Origin: Alopecurus myosuroides
Taxonomy: Eukaryota > Streptophyta > Magnoliopsida > Poales > Poaceae
NCBI GenBank assembly: GCA_028641055.1
Contig: CM054057.1
Coordinates: forward strand, 332,474,482 to 332,538,481
Direction: 5' to 3'
Length of the DNA: 64,000 nt
The notes beneath the pieces are model-generated. The model searched no databases and had not been told where the DNA came from. It worked only from the letters and a program-made list of their open reading frames with translations. Numbering within the stretch: position 1 is the first letter of the stretch; every line of letters starts with the position of its first letter. The translations under genes and the position numbers were made by a program. Below, piece by piece: positions 1-11,394 of this stretch.

Positions 1-2828
1 AAAGGAAGTGCCAAGTCCGTCTCCCACCTTTGAGCAGGTGATCGACCGGTAGATGGAGATACCGTGCGCAACAATACGCTCAAGGAATGAGGGGCAGTGT
101 GAGATCTCTCCAAGATCCATGGGCGAGTGACGTCTATACCATACCTTCCACAGAAGAGTCTCCCGTTTGTGCAGCCTGTGGATGAAGTTGAGGAGCAGCA
201 CGAGGTTCTGCAGCTTAAGGTCCCGCAGCCCGAATCCACCTTCCTGCACACATAAACACGCCTTGTCCCAGGCAATTAGGCAGCGCGCACCCGAGCAAGT
301 GTCTTTGCCAGTCCAAAAAAGGCCCGTCGCCTCTTGTCAAGACTCTCTATCACCCCCTGTGGTAGCAGGTACGAACTCATGAAATACGTGGGAAGGTTAT
401 TAAGGACAGCATTACAAAGAGTGCGTCTCCCTCCCGAGGAAAGAAGCATAGCTTTCCACCCGGCGAGACGACGGTCGAAGGATGTGATGAGAGAGGAGAA
501 CACCGTGATAGGGAGTTTAAGTGGGGATAGGGGGAGCCCCAGGTAGGGTTGGGGGAAACCGGAGATGGTGCATTCGAGAGTTGCCGCAATCGTTGCAGCA
601 ATGCCATCATCCACATGCATTGGGATGAGGCAGGATTTGGAGAAGTTAATTTGGAGGCCAGTGGCAAGGGCGAAGTCGTCAAGGACAGCTTTGAGGTAGG
701 AGGCCGCGTCAGCCGAGGCTTGGCAGAGGATCAGAGTATCGTCAGCGTATTGGAGGATCGCGGGGGGAAGGGAGTCGTCGATGGGGTGGGCAAGGTGGCC
801 GTTAAGAGAGGCTTGACGAACCAAGCGCTGGAGGACGTCGGCAACAATTATGAATAGGTATGGGGAAAGGGCGCCCCCCTGCCGGAGGCCCCGTTTACAG
901 GGGATCCAGTCGCCCGGGACACCGTTGAGCATGACCGCGGTAAGGCTGGAGGAAAGGATGTTGTGGATCCAAGTACACCAGGTAGCGTTAAACCCCCGCG
1001 CGGCAAGGATTGTGAGCAGGCTAGCCCAGTTGACGGAGTCAAAGGCCTTCTGGAAGTCGATTTTGAAGACTATTGTGGTAGCACGCCGAGTATGGCAGCA
1101 GCGGACAAGGTCGGCGGCATACACTATGTTTTCTGAGATTCTACGACCCGATAGGAACCCAGTTTGGTCTCCGTCAACAAGGGAATGGATATGTAGCTGG
1201 AGACGGGAGGTAAGGGCTTTCGTGATCCCTTTCATGATGCAGTTTTGCAGATTGATGGGGTGAAAGTCCGCAGGAGTCATGGAGGATTCCTTTTTGGGGA
1301 TTAAGGTGAGGAAAGCCCGGTTAATACGTGATAAATCCGCGATTCCGGCATGGAAGTCCGCAAACACCTGACGGACATCGTCTCCGATGACGTCCCAGAA
1401 AGTGTTGTAGAAACTCGGGCCGAACCCGTCCGGACCAAGGCTAGCAGTAGGATTCATGGCAATGAAGGCAGCACGAATTCCATCCGCGCCAAACGGGGCG
1501 GTGAGGGCGTCCGATAGAGCGCGGCGCGACGAGTAGAGCGAGTCAAGGTCGAAGCGCCAGGAGCAGGGTTCCGTGGACCCAAGTAGATTGGAGAAGAAAT
1601 TTTTGAGGATCCGCGCTTTGGCCTCGTGGTCAAAGATGGTGGAGCCGTCGAGAAGCAGGGAGGGGATAGTGTTGCGCCTTTTACGACAGGAGACTGAAGC
1701 ATGCAAAAAACGGGTGTTCTCGTCACCTTCGACGGCATAGCGAACCTTTGCCCTAGTACGCCAGTAAATAGCCCGCTCCAGGACCGCAGTGCGAAGGGCG
1801 TCCGCAGTGAGGCCGCGGAGACGAGACTCGAGAGAGGAGAGGTTGTGGTCCTCTTCAATACAGTCGAGGAGGCTGATGAGGACACGGGGGTCGGATTCTC
1901 GAACAGAAGCAGGAGCAACTCTTTTCGTCCATGATTTGCAGCTGATTCTACAACGCTTGAGACGGGCAACCAGCCTGGCCATGGCATCACTCCGGAACGA
2001 GGAGCTCCAAGCACGCGCAACGGAGAGGCGGAAGGAGGGGTGCAGGGCCCAAGAACGTTCGTACCGGAAGATGCCAGAACGGGGGACATTCGTGGAGATA
2101 GTAGCGATCGAGGGGACATGGTCTGAGGTGTCTCTAGTAGAGGATAGGAGGGAGGAGGAGGGATAGAGGCTGTTCGAAGCGTTGTTGATGAGCACTCGAT
2201 CAAGGCGGATGAGTGTAGGGTGAGGGCGGCGGTTGGACCAAGTGTAGCTACGGTCTCTGAGGGGGAGGTCAATTAGGCACAGGCGGTCGATGCACTCATT
2301 AAACATCTCCGCTTCCGACCTAGAAAAGTTGTCGTTGTTGCGGTCAGTAGGGTGCCTGACAAGGTTAAAGTCGCCCGCGAGAAGCCACGGGACAAGGTCG
2401 CCTGGATCGTGACCATCAATGCTATCGAGAAAAGCTTGTTTGTCCGCGGCAAGGCAGGGGGCATATATGTTGGATACCCGTAACACGGACCCATCAAGCG
2501 TAGAAGAGAGGTCGAGGGAGAGAATGTATCTAGACCTAGTCGCGGTGAGGAGGGAAAAACGTGCGGAGTCCCATGCAGTCAGGATGCCACCCGCAGAGCC
2601 AGCCGAACCGATGTATTCGAAAGCATGAAGGTTAGGGGGGAGGAACGAGGCTGCTTTAGCGGCCGCGATGGACGCAAGCTTGGTTTCTTGAAGAGCTAGG
2701 ATGTTGGGTTTGAAGACATGAATGTCAGCGCAAACATGAGTGCATTTGTTAGGGTCGCCAAGGCCTCTAACGTTCCAGGAACCAACCATGAAGGCGGAGC
2801 AATTCATAGGAAACGACAGGGACACCAA
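1..2828 (-). pseudogene. LINE ORF2: AP-like endonuclease and reverse transcriptase, frameshifted
   Basis: ORF2 nicks target DNA and copies the LINE RNA by target-primed reverse transcription. In the open frame 276-2828 (850 residues from a TTG; the first ATG is at about 2807), the N-terminus has endonuclease landmarks: SWNVRGL, QETK at 47-50, GDFN at 152-155 and SDH at 235-237. The reverse transcriptase follows from about residue 480, with FKIDFQKAFDSVNW and the catalytic YADD at 694-697 (positions 738-749). The frame closes at 276. The coding signal continues in another frame through 1-275, with a GLRDLKLQNL stretch typical of the zf-RVT-containing C-terminal tail of plant LINE ORF2. One frameshift near 276-300 therefore splits it, and the end is outside the window. 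Family assignment is firm; activity is unlikely. Confidence 0.92.
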
Positions 2829-3054
2829 GCGAGATACGGCAAACCTCGATCATGCATAGATAACAGCGCGCAGGCCAGGGAGTTACAGCAAGCAGTGGGC
2901 AGTACAGTACGGCAAAAAGGGACACGGTTCCACTCCAGCAGACGCAGCTGCACACGGACGGGAGTGGTATGCATGATCGGAACTACGGGAAGATCAACTG
3001 TAGCTGCGGCTAGTCCACAGTGCACACGAACGGAGGTGGAGGCAGCGAGCATGA

Positions 3055-5428
3055 TTAGGTAGACTTGGAGTCCACCAGAGCGGCAGGGTCCACGCCGCAC
3101 ACCTCACCAAGGTCTTGAAGGCGGGGCAGCGGGATGAAGTCGGGGAACCCATCCGCCAGCCCGGCATCGGCGATGGCCTTACGGAGGCGCGGCAATCCCT
3201 TGGAGCAGTCGAACTTGGATGCCTTCACCGCCTTCGCCTTCCCCAACATGTCGCAGAAGGAGGCAGATTCCTTGTCGGCATGGCGAGCGCTGCGTCTAGA
3301 CTTGAAGGCCGACTCCGCAGCTCTCTTCATGAGCCCACGGCGGCGACGGAATGTCACCTCGTGGTCCTCCCCCGGCGGCAGCAACGTGGAGGTCGACCCC
3401 GAGCTCTCAAGGGGGGCGTCAGGATCGGTGTGGGCGAGGTCGTCGACGTTGTCGGTGAGGTCGACCACGGCCTCGGGCACCTGCGGGCCATGCTGAACAG
3501 CGTTGTCGATCGCCTCCGGAGACTCGGTCAGGTCGATGACGATGGGGGCCGTGCGGGCAGCCGGGGGCGGGGGAGGGAGGTCTGATGGTGGCACCATGGC
3601 GGCGAGCCACTGACAGGGGAAGGCAACCGTTACAGAGAGAAAGAAAGAGCAGGGCGGAGGGTAGGAAACGACGCCAAGGGTAGTGGTTACCTGGCTCTGT
3701 GAGGTGTCTGGGAACTCGGACCGGAGGCGGGAGGCCAAGAGCTGATTGAACGCAGCAATGCTGGGGGAGCCCTCAGCGGCAAGCGTGCCGGCCGCTGCAC
3801 GGCGAGCCGCGAGCCTGTGGAACAGGCCGAGGCCGTCACGCAAAGGGCCCGAGAGGAAGGGACGTGGGGGAGCCGCAGGCGGAGGGCCATCCGCGGCATG
3901 CATGCTGTCGTCGTCGATGTCATCGAGGGCGCCCGGAGGGGACGACCGGCCTGCGCCGCCGGCACCGCCATAGTGGCGCGCATCTGCGTTGAGGCCGATG
4001 TCATCGGCGTTCCAGGCGGACACCAAGCGGATGGAAACCCGAGTGGTGGTGCCCGCAGCGAAGTCGCGGACGAGCAGGTGGGGGGGGGATGGCGAGCTCG
4101 GAGTCGACGTGGACGACGAGGCGGACCGTCGAGTAGTCGAGCTCGTTGAGACAAAGGGGGTCGATGCAGCAGACACTCCCAATTGCTCGGAAGGCCTCGC
4201 GTATACCCCCTTCATCCCAATGCTCAAGCGGAAACCCGGAGGCCGAGAGCTGTGCCATGGCTCCCGAGCGGCAGACGGACCTGTTGTCCCTCTCCTCGGG
4301 TTTCTCGAGCACGACAAGGTGGCCATCGATGGAGGCTGGGAAGCGGAGCATGGTGGAATCCCGCTCGGCTTCGGACTCGAAGAGGACGAGCATGGAGCCG
4401 TAGTCCGACGCAGCGAGGCCGAAGGTGGGGTTCCCGCCGCGCAACTCCATTGCGCGCCGGAGCGTGAAACCGGGGCTGGCAGAAGGTGGTTCGATCAAGG
4501 CGAAAGCAAACCTCCTGCAGCATCCATGGTCACCCGCCGGAGGCATGAAGATGTCGATGCAGTCCGGGCGAGCCGATCGCGGGGCAATCGGTGGCGAGGG
4601 AGGTGCCACACGCGCGGCGAAAGGGTTGGCCGTGCGCATCCACTCCGGCCCGCGAGCATTGGACGTCTCGGTGGTCGACGGGGTGACAGGCACCCTGCGC
4701 GGAAAGGGTGTCGGAGGGCGGAAGAAGATGGGCGCGCGCGGCTTGGCCTTGTCGTGGTTCTCGAGGAAGCGAGCCGCCCAGCGCTCTTTGGGGGACGCCG
4801 TCGAGTCATCCGCAGACCGAGCCGGGGAGGGGGAGCGGGAGCGGCGCGGCGCTCCACTGGTCATGGCACGAGCTTTCCTAGGATTAGAAGGGAGAGGGGC
4901 GCAGTTAGGGGAGGAACCAGCGACAGAGGTCGAGAGAAATAGAGGTGGGCGCTTACATCCTCGTTGCCGGTGGCCCGATCTGCCGCAGCAGAAACACTTC
5001 ACCGGGTCCCTGCACAACCGCACAACGTGGTCGGAGGCGAGGCACCTGTGGCATAGCTTGATATGCTTCCTAGCGGGGCTGAAGCAGAGACGTCGACGAG
5101 TGGGTGGGGGAGAAGAAGGGGATAGGAGGACCTCTTTATAGGTGCGCACCGGAGAGGGGGGCTGAGGGGTGTGAGGTGGTGGTGATCCCTGCTCGTCACG
5201 GGCGCTGACAGCCTCAGCGGAGGAGATGTGGGGGGCGCACGACGCGTGATGGATGGAAGAAGGCAGGACGGGGGTGGGCTCGAGGTGTGGATGCGGGACG
5301 TCCGTCCGGCGCGGGGTGCCAGGGCGTGGGGGCGCCGCTGCGGGTGTCAGAGCGAGGGAGGCGTGAGAGGTTGAGTCTGCGGCGGCGGAAAGCGCGGCGG
5401 CGGATTGTGCGGGAGGCCGATATTTCAA
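3055..5428 (-). pseudogene. LINE ORF1: zinc-knuckle nucleic-acid-binding protein, frameshifted
   Basis: LINE ORF1 proteins bind the element RNA and package it with ORF2. The upstream frame (4001-5428, 475 residues) is proline- and serine-rich at first. It then carries a Cys-rich CHRC stretch followed by a CCHC knuckle, CFCCGRSGHRQRGCK, and a region resembling the DUF4283-type domain of plant LINE ORF1. The downstream frame (3055-4326) continues with acidic and basic segments. The switch fits the G-run at 4080-4088: the conserved strand before it and the coding continuation after it lie in different frames. ORF1 ends about 230-250 bases before ORF2. The TTG at the 5428 edge may not be the native start, because the LINE boundary lies there. 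Confidence 0.8.
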
Positions 5429-5432
5429 TTTT

Positions 5433-5835
5433 CTTCCCTTTTAACATGGAGCACTTCGAATCCGAAGAAACAAATGGCGAACTCGTCCACTGTTCTCCGA
5501 TATTCGGCCATTATAGGGCTTTTTGCGTCCCAAGTTTGGTTGAGCTGGTGCTGTACCAAATCTGAGTCACCGTAGCACAAAATGCGCTTGACACCTATTT
5601 ATTTTGCAATATGCAAGCCATGAAGCAGAGCTTCGTATTCTGCCACGTTGTTGCTGGCATTGAAGTGTATTTGTAATACATACTCCATTGTATCTCCTTT
5701 AGGGGATTTTAAAACTACACCAGCTCCAGCGCCCTCCTTCATCTTGGATCCGTCAAAATGCATGATCCAGTACTCGGACTCCGGCATTGGTGTTTTCTCC
5801 ATTGCTTCCGTCCAGTCGGCGGCAAAATCTGCCAA
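5433..5835 (-). pseudogene. G1 second (archaeal-like) RNase H, truncated by LINE
   Basis: RNase H removes the RNA strand during reverse transcription. The frame shows HFDGSK near its start, then NVAEYEALLHGL and, after an in-frame stop at about 5596-5598, YGDSDLV. These supply the first three acidic active-site positions. The fourth (the EADAL-type motif seen in element D) is missing because the coding frame ends in the LINE boundary near 5425-5432, just after KREEN. The domain is preceded by the reverse transcriptase frame at 5839-7143, with a stop between them. Dual RNase H is established for Tat elements; the truncation is seen directly. Confidence 0.85.
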
Positions 5836-5838
5836 AAC

Positions 5839-7143
5839 CTAGGATTTTATTGCCGTCCTGGGCTGATACTTAATGTCGAAGGCTGCTAGCTCGATGCCCC
5901 ATTTGGCTACTCGGCCAGTCGCCTCCGCATTGTTTATTATATCCCCTAGTGGTGCTTTACATACCACTGTTATGGAATGTCCTTGGAAGTAATGGCGAAG
6001 TTTTCTGAATGCGAAAAAAACGCCATATGCCAGTTTTTGATAGTGTGGATACCTTTGTTTGGACTCGGAGAAAACTTCTCTTATATAATATACCGGATGT
6101 TGGTCTAGTATGCTCTGTTCGTCTTTCTTCCGTTCCACAACAATTACTGCACTGATAACCCGGTTTGTAGCCGTAAGGTACAATAACATAGGTTCTTCGT
6201 CTTTTGGGGATGCCAAAATCGGAGCTTTCATCAAAGTTTCCTTTAACTGGGTTAACGCTGCATCTGCCTCTTCTGTCCACTCAAATTTGTCGGATTTTTT
6301 CAGCAACTTGTAGAGTGGTAAGGCTTTGTCCCCCAGCCGACTAATAAATCCGCTGACGGCTGCAGCGGAACCCGTCAATCTTTGGACATCTTTTACACAC
6401 GTAGGTTTGGAGATGTTTAAGATTGCTTTGATCTTTTCTGGGTTAACTTCTATTCCTCTATGAGAAACGATGAAACCCAGAAGTTTTCCTGAGGGAACCC
6501 CGAATACGCACTTTGATGGATTTAACTTCATCTTGTAAGTGCGCAAATTTTCGAAGGTTTCTCGTAAATCCTCAAGGAGAGTATGTTTTTCCTTGGTTAC
6601 AACAACAATGTCGTCCACGTAAACGTGGACATTTTTGCCAATCTGACTATGCAAACAACGTTGCATGCAACGCTGGTAGGTTGCACTTGCGTTCTTCAGG
6701 CCAAATGGCATGGTTATGTAATAGTACGTCCCGTAAGGGGTTATAAAAGAAGTCTTAATTTGATCTTCCTTTTTCATGCGTATTTGATGGTACCCGGAAT
6801 ATGCATCCAAAAAGCATAAAAGCTCAGAGCCTGTAGTGGCATCTATTATTTGATCAATTCGCGGTAACGTGAACCTATCTTTTGGACACAGTTTGTTTAA
6901 CCCGGTGTAATCTATACACATCCTAAGGGCAGTAGTATCTTTCTTCGGTACTAATACCAGATTTGCAGACCATTCGGTGTGTATAACTTCCTCGATGAAG
7001 TCTGCTGCTAAAAGCCGGATAATTTCCTTGCCGATAGCCTTCCGTCTTCTTCCGTCAAATCGACGGAGACCTTGTTTGACGGGTTTGGAGCCTGGAATCA
7101 CCTTAAGTTGATGCTCAACAAGTTCCCTGGGTACGCCTGGCAT
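5839..7143 (-). pseudogene. G1 reverse transcriptase and first RNase H
   Basis: This is the polymerase portion of the pol polyprotein. In the 434-residue frame the reverse transcriptase covers roughly residues 20-215, with MCIDYTGLN, CFLDAYSGYHQI, MPFGLKNA and the catalytic YVDD at 175-178. A gypsy-type RNase H/connection domain follows (about 250-420), containing RYPHYQKL and ITVV motifs. The frame stops at 5839 before the second RNase H. The start shown (MPGVPREL) is not a true start: the same motif in element D is internal to pol, so the upstream protease frame should be continuous in an intact copy. It differs from chromovirus pol by having YVDD rather than YLDD. Confidence 0.93.
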
Positions 7144-7206
7144 GTCAGCTGGACACCAGGCGAAAATATCCCAGTTCTCACGGAGGAACTTGATGAGCTC
7201 GCTTTC

Positions 7207-7788
7207 CTATTTGTCGATCATCCTAGTTCCCACTACGACAAATTTTGTTGGATCTTTGGGATCTAGGATTACCTGTCTTGTGTTCTCGGAGGCCTTGAAG
7301 CTATCTGCTAGCTTCCGAATTTCTTTTCCTGCCGGCATTTCTGTCGGTGATACCTCTTTGACCAGCTCCTTCAACTCTTCCTTTGCTATGATTTTCTCAG
7401 CGCAAAGGGCGTTTTCTTTTTCCAGCTTGTTTGCCAACTTGAAGTCTCCCGATATGGTGGTTACTCCTCATTTTGGCCCTGGCATCTTCAGCTTCTTATA
7501 GATATAACATGATCTTGCCATGAATTTGGCGAAAGCTGGACGTCTGAGTATCGCGTGGTATACGCTTTCGAACGGCACTACTTCGAAGGATACTTTTTTA
7601 TGACGGAAGTGATCTTTCTCTCCGAATGTGACATCTAGGGAAATTTCTCCTAGGGATCGTGCTTGCTTGCCAGGAACAATGCCGTGAAAACGTATGTTGC
7701 TGTGGTTGAGCTGGGTCTCGGAGATTTTCAGATGCCTCAGTGTATCCAGGTACATTATGTTAATGCTGGATCCTCCATCCATCAGCAC
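7207..7788 (-). pseudogene. G1 aspartic protease and protease-RT linker
   Basis: Retropepsin processes the gag-pol polyprotein. The frame 7468-7788 has the Tat-type active site LMDGGSSINIMYL, then FHGIVPG and a HAILRRPAFAKFMA block, all of which recur in element D at about 46790-47070. A second short frame (7207-7437) encodes a Lys/Glu-rich linker ending in KFVVVGTRMIDK, which sits between protease and reverse transcriptase. The frame changes between the pieces show frameshifts. No function beyond polyprotein processing is implied. Confidence 0.85.
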
Positions 7789-7820
7789 TCTTTTTAGCCT
7801 AGTGTTTTGGACAATAGGGC

Positions 7821-10681
7821 TTACAACAAGAGCTTGCGTGCCGGGTTCAGGGATATCCCCGGATGATCAGACTGATCCCAGGTGATTGGTGTGTTTGAAT
7901 ACTTCAAGAATTTCGGGGTTGCCGGAACAACCGCGTTTATTTCTCGAAGTGTTCCTTTTGCCACCTTTGCTGATGGAGTTGCCACGAAAGTTAGGGCACA
8001 CTCTCCATCAACTCTCGGAAACTTGGGCTCGCCTTTTCGCTGCTGTTCCTGGATTTTTTCGTCAGTGTCCGATTCATTGTCTTCTTTCTCAGCTTCTGGC
8101 TTTTGCTTGGAAAACTTCCTTTTGGAATTCTTCCCCTTGTTTCCGGATCCTGCACTGCCTTTCATATGCTTGTTCAGCCGGCATTGTGCGTTGGTATGGG
8201 TGGGTTTCCCGAATTGCGAATGGTGGACGCAGGGTTCCGACTTAATCTTTTCCCATTCTTCTTTGGTGTAATTGATTGGTTCTGAACTGCGTCCTTTCCA
8301 TCTATTCCCTTTTTCACTTCCAAAGGCTATGTTAACTTCTTTGGGCTTTTGTGTTGCGTCTGGAGTTCCTTTTTTCTCAGGGCGAGGATTCTTTTTGGCC
8401 TGTATCAGTGTATCGATATTGCCTCCTCTAGCTCTGATGTCGTCTTCGGCTGCAACATGTTCATTGGCGGTTGTAAGCATAGATCCGAGATCTTTGTGTT
8501 GTTTGGAACCAACCATGAACGGTACAAGTCCGGGTTTTAGGCCATTGACGAAAGCATGCATTGCTTGTGCGCTAGTTACTCCAGAGCAGGTATTCTTCAT
8601 TGCAGTCCATCTTGATATGAAATCCACGTATGGTTCGTCCTCAAATTGGGTGCAACGGTTTAGCTGGTTGATGCTATTCGGGCGTTTGTAGGTTCCCCGG
8701 AAATGCTGAGTGAATACTCGAGCCATATCATCCCAGCTGTCGACAGTCCTGGAAGGTAATCCGTTAATCCAATCTATGCCTCCATCCAGTAACATTAGGG
8801 GAAGAAACTTTACAGCTTCCAGGTCTGTCCCATTGTTAATTTGGACGGCTGTATAATAGTCTGAGAGCCAGGTATCCGGGTTTGTACTACCGGTGTATTT
8901 TTGGTATGTTGGACCAACTTTGGCAAAACCAGAATGCAGGGTTATCCTTCGGATCCTATCTGTGAAGCACTTAGGTCCAAAGTATAGATCGTCTCTTTCC
9001 GCCCTATCCATGTGTGCGGAGTACCTGTCGGCTGAATGGACAGAAGGGGATCTACTCCTTTCTTTTCCATTGTTGCGCGGACGCGCTTTTCCGGGATCAT
9101 CTCTATTTCTTCTGATATCACGCCCCTTTGGATGAGGTGGAGTTCTACTCCTGTATCTTTCTTTGTCCTTGGGGGTGTCCGAGATCTCTCACGTCTGTGA
9201 GGTATACCCTTTCTTCCGGCTTTTTCAGCTGGGTTTCTCGGAGGTGGCATTGCTTTGCCGTCATTCCGGAGTTTTTCTTCCCGGTCGTGGAGGCTAAGTC
9301 CACCTTTCGGGAGATGGGATCCGGTTCTAGACGCTTTATCCTTGTTATCGGGATTTTTCTTGTCTTTTCTCGGATCCTTTTTCCTCTCTTTTGAGTTGTT
9401 TGAATTTCTCGGCTCCTCCGGTCCAGGTGCTCCAGCGGCGCACGTAGCTGTTTTGCATAGGGCGGAGTCGTCATGCAGCCTCCCTGATCACTCTTGCCCT
9501 CGCTGTTGTTGTTGCAATGCTTTTCCGAGGAAAGCATACACCCCTTGAAGTTTTTCACCGTTGGAGTACATATCGTTGTTGAGGATGGGGAACGCTGCTT
9601 CCACGTTTTCTGCTGCGGTTTTGTATATTGGTTCGCCTCTGGCATCTTTGCCGTTTACCTGCTTTTGCCAAGATGGGTTGTGAAACCTTTCTTTTGGCGG
9701 CAGTACTTCCGGTCTTACGATTCCGGGTAACCTTGTAGGTTTTAAGGCAGATCTATTCTTTTTCTCGTATTCCTTGATTTCTTCCTTCATGAGCTTGATG
9801 TCATCCTGGGTTTTTTGGAGGTGTTCACGAGTTCTGAATAGATGTTGCTGTTGCCTTTGGAGAGCTTGTCTCCTGGCTTCTAGCACTTCAGGGGGTTCAT
9901 GCAATCCCACTGGTGTTTGTAGCAATTCCTGTTCTTCTTGTTCTGTCATTGGCAGAACAAGGATTTCTTTGGTTTTCTTCTCCGCAGGTTTTATTCCGCT
10001 TGCATCTCCTACTTCCGGGCTTTCATCAGCTGGATCAGCCGATTTCTTCTTTCGGAGTTTGTATTGGAGTTTTTTAGTGGCTTTGTGCTTTTTCTTGGAA
10101 GAGGGAGGTTTTTTGACAGGTTCTTCCTTTGTCAGTTCTTTGACATTGGGAAATATTGGAGAGGTTTCTCCGTCTTCTCTCTCTTCCTCTGGCGGAGGAG
10201 TTCTAGGGCTTCCCTGACTGCCGGCATCCATGTTTTCAGCCGGTTTCGCCATTAGTACTTCGTGGAATCCCTCCTGAAAAGATTTAACCTTTCTTTCGAA
10301 GGCGTCCTCGTCTTCGTCTTTGGAATCAAAGTTATCTGATCCGGTTTCTGATTCTAACCTCGCCTCTATGGCGGCTAGCACAGAGTCAGCTTCCGAGTTC
10401 ATCGCTATATTGGCGGATGTCGGATCTTCCACCTCTGTAGTGGGTTTGCTGTTTTCTGCCTCTTGCACGGGATTACTTTCATCCGTGATTTCGGCGACCT
10501 CGGATTGCACCATGCCGATAAAGTGTGAATCACTTTTTTGTCGGCGATGTGAGCAAAACCCGGTATCGTAGTCATCTTCGACTGGGTATAGGGCGGGTGG
10601 GAAAAATTTGCTTCCACCGCAAAACCCCATGGCCTCTGCAGTTAGTCCGATAAAGATATTTGTAGATCCAATCGGTAACAC
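7821..10681 (-). pseudogene. G1 gag, long N-terminal extension plus capsid core
   Basis: Gag forms the virus-like particle. The N-terminal frame (9488-10681, 397 residues) is acidic at first, then Lys-rich (KKKHKATKKL), then predicted coiled coil from repeated Gln/Arg/Glu heptads (EARRQALQRQQQHLFRTREHLQK). Broken frames at 8942-9645 link it to the capsid-like core (7821-9011), which has NPDTWLSDYYTAV, GGIDWINGLP and FTQHFRGTYKRP, as in plant retrotransposon gag domains. After it comes a basic zone and a His/Cys cluster (VHHSQFGKPTHTNAQC) in place of a canonical CCHC knuckle. At least two frameshifts separate the blocks. Element D has the same layout. Confidence 0.85.
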
Positions 10682-10831
10682 GCAGGCACTTACCAGATGA
10701 TTTTGCGCCGGTATGTAAGATCCATTGTCGAGGAAGCGTCCAACATCGTCGTCGAACTCCAGGCTTCCGACAGTTATGGAACTGCCGATTCCGCCAAGTA
10801 TCCCAGATCAAAATTTAACGCCCGACGTCGT

Positions 10832-10852
10832 TTGCCCCACGGTGGGCGCCAA
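10832..10852 (-). other. G1 primer-binding site
   Basis: Immediately inside the LTR end CTCGACA the minus strand reads TTGGCGCCCACCGTGGGGC. Element D has the nearly identical TGGCGCCCACCGCGGGGC in the same place. Its position directly after the 5' LTR identifies it as the tRNA-complementary site that primes minus-strand DNA synthesis. The tRNA species was not assigned. Confidence 0.8.
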
Positions 10853-11126
10853 CTGTCGAGACATCGTTGTAGAATTCATAGACGGGGGTGCCATGAGACT
10901 ACGGGTAGAGACGTGGGAAAACGTGGTTGCGCTAAGGACGAAAACACAGGTTTTACCCAGGTTCGGTACGTCGTAATAATACGGCGTTCCTACTCCTGCA
11001 AACTCACTATTCAGGTCTAAAGCCTGTGTATACAAAGTACAGCGTGAGGTTCTGTCGGCTATTCGTCGAGGATCAACCTCTCGGAGAGTTAGCTAGTAGC
11101 TTCTTGTCTATGTATCATATCTCTCG

Positions 11127-11149
11127 TCCGGCTTTATATAATAGCCGGA
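11127..11149 (-). promoter_or_regulatory. G1 LTR TATA box inside a 7-bp inverted repeat
   Basis: The arms TCCGGCT (11127-11133) and AGCCGGA (11143-11149) are perfect reverse complements. The 9-nt loop is TTATATAAT, which contains the TATA box on either strand. The position in the middle of the LTR fits the U3/R promoter of an LTR retrotransposon. Confidence 0.65.
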
Positions 11150-11230
11150 TTAGGGCATACAGAGTAGGAAACCTAGAAGACTACGACAACTATTAACTTG
11201 GAAAGTAAGGAATCCGCCTTCTACTCCAAG

Positions 11231-11255
11231 CCGGATCACGTGGGCCGTGATCCGG
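11231..11255. promoter_or_regulatory. G1 LTR U3 hairpin with G-box
   Basis: CCGGATCACG (11231-11240) and CGTGATCCGG (11246-11255) form a perfect 10-bp inverted repeat with the loop TGGGC. The left arm and loop create CACGTG (11237-11242), the core of a plant G-box bound by bZIP/bHLH factors. It lies about 85-130 bp upstream of the TATA box in transcription sense, which is U3. A regulatory role is inferred. Confidence 0.5.
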
Positions 11256-11394
11256 GTTCTTCTAGAATCCGGCTTCTGTGCGTCAGCTTACTGGGCCGCC
11301 CAATGGACCGTAGCCCACTACCAATTGGGTCACCTGGGTAATCCGGCACTTTAGACTACCATCCGATATACCCCTATTCGGTATATATCCTACA

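Larger units (their letters stand above)
1..5428 (-). mobile_element. Non-LTR retrotransposon (LINE), 3' end outside window
   Basis: The sequence shows two consecutive minus-strand coding regions in LINE order: a zinc-knuckle ORF1 (3055-5428), then an endonuclease-reverse transcriptase ORF2 (from about 2807 to the left edge). ORF1 begins almost at the boundary with the gypsy element G1, so little or no 5' UTR remains and the copy is probably 5'-truncated. At the boundary (about 5415-5432) the RNase H frame of G1 stops abruptly, so the LINE landed inside G1. The poly(A) tail and target-site duplication should lie left of position 1. Both ORFs carry frameshifts, so this copy is not autonomous as read. 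Confidence 0.9.
5429..11394 (-). mobile_element. Ty3/gypsy Tat-lineage element G1, 5' part only
   Basis: Reading the minus strand gives 5' LTR (11394-10854), primer-binding site, gag, protease, reverse transcriptase, a first RNase H and the start of a second RNase H, where the LINE interrupts it. The second RNase H with HFDGSK and VAEYEALLHGL motifs places it in the Tat lineage, which is known for dual RNase H. The protease has DGGSS in place of DSGA, also usual in Tat. Integrase and the 3' LTR are absent and presumably lie left of the window beyond the LINE. The pol protein resembles that of element D (43425-56217) through much of its length, but the two are different families: their LTRs share no obvious sequence. 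Confidence 0.9.
10854..11394 (-). repeat. G1 5' LTR (541 bp)
   Basis: On the minus strand the LTR runs from TGTAGGATATATACC (11394) to CTCGACA (10854), with TG...CA ends and a primer-binding site directly after it. It contains a TATA box held in a hairpin loop (11127-11149) and a longer hairpin with a CACGTG core (11231-11255). The partner LTR is not in the window, so the 5-bp target duplication cannot be checked; the candidate is GATGG at 11395-11399. Confidence 0.85.

Noticed and set aside
1454..2272. 272-codon frame antiparallel in register to LINE ORF2
   Set aside because: It is an alternative-frame shadow of the endonuclease/RT coding region on the same strand with no motif of its own.
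3989..5141. Plus-strand frames of 317 and 238 codons
   Set aside because: They are antisense shadows of the GC-rich LINE ORF1, which has the zinc knuckle on the other strand.
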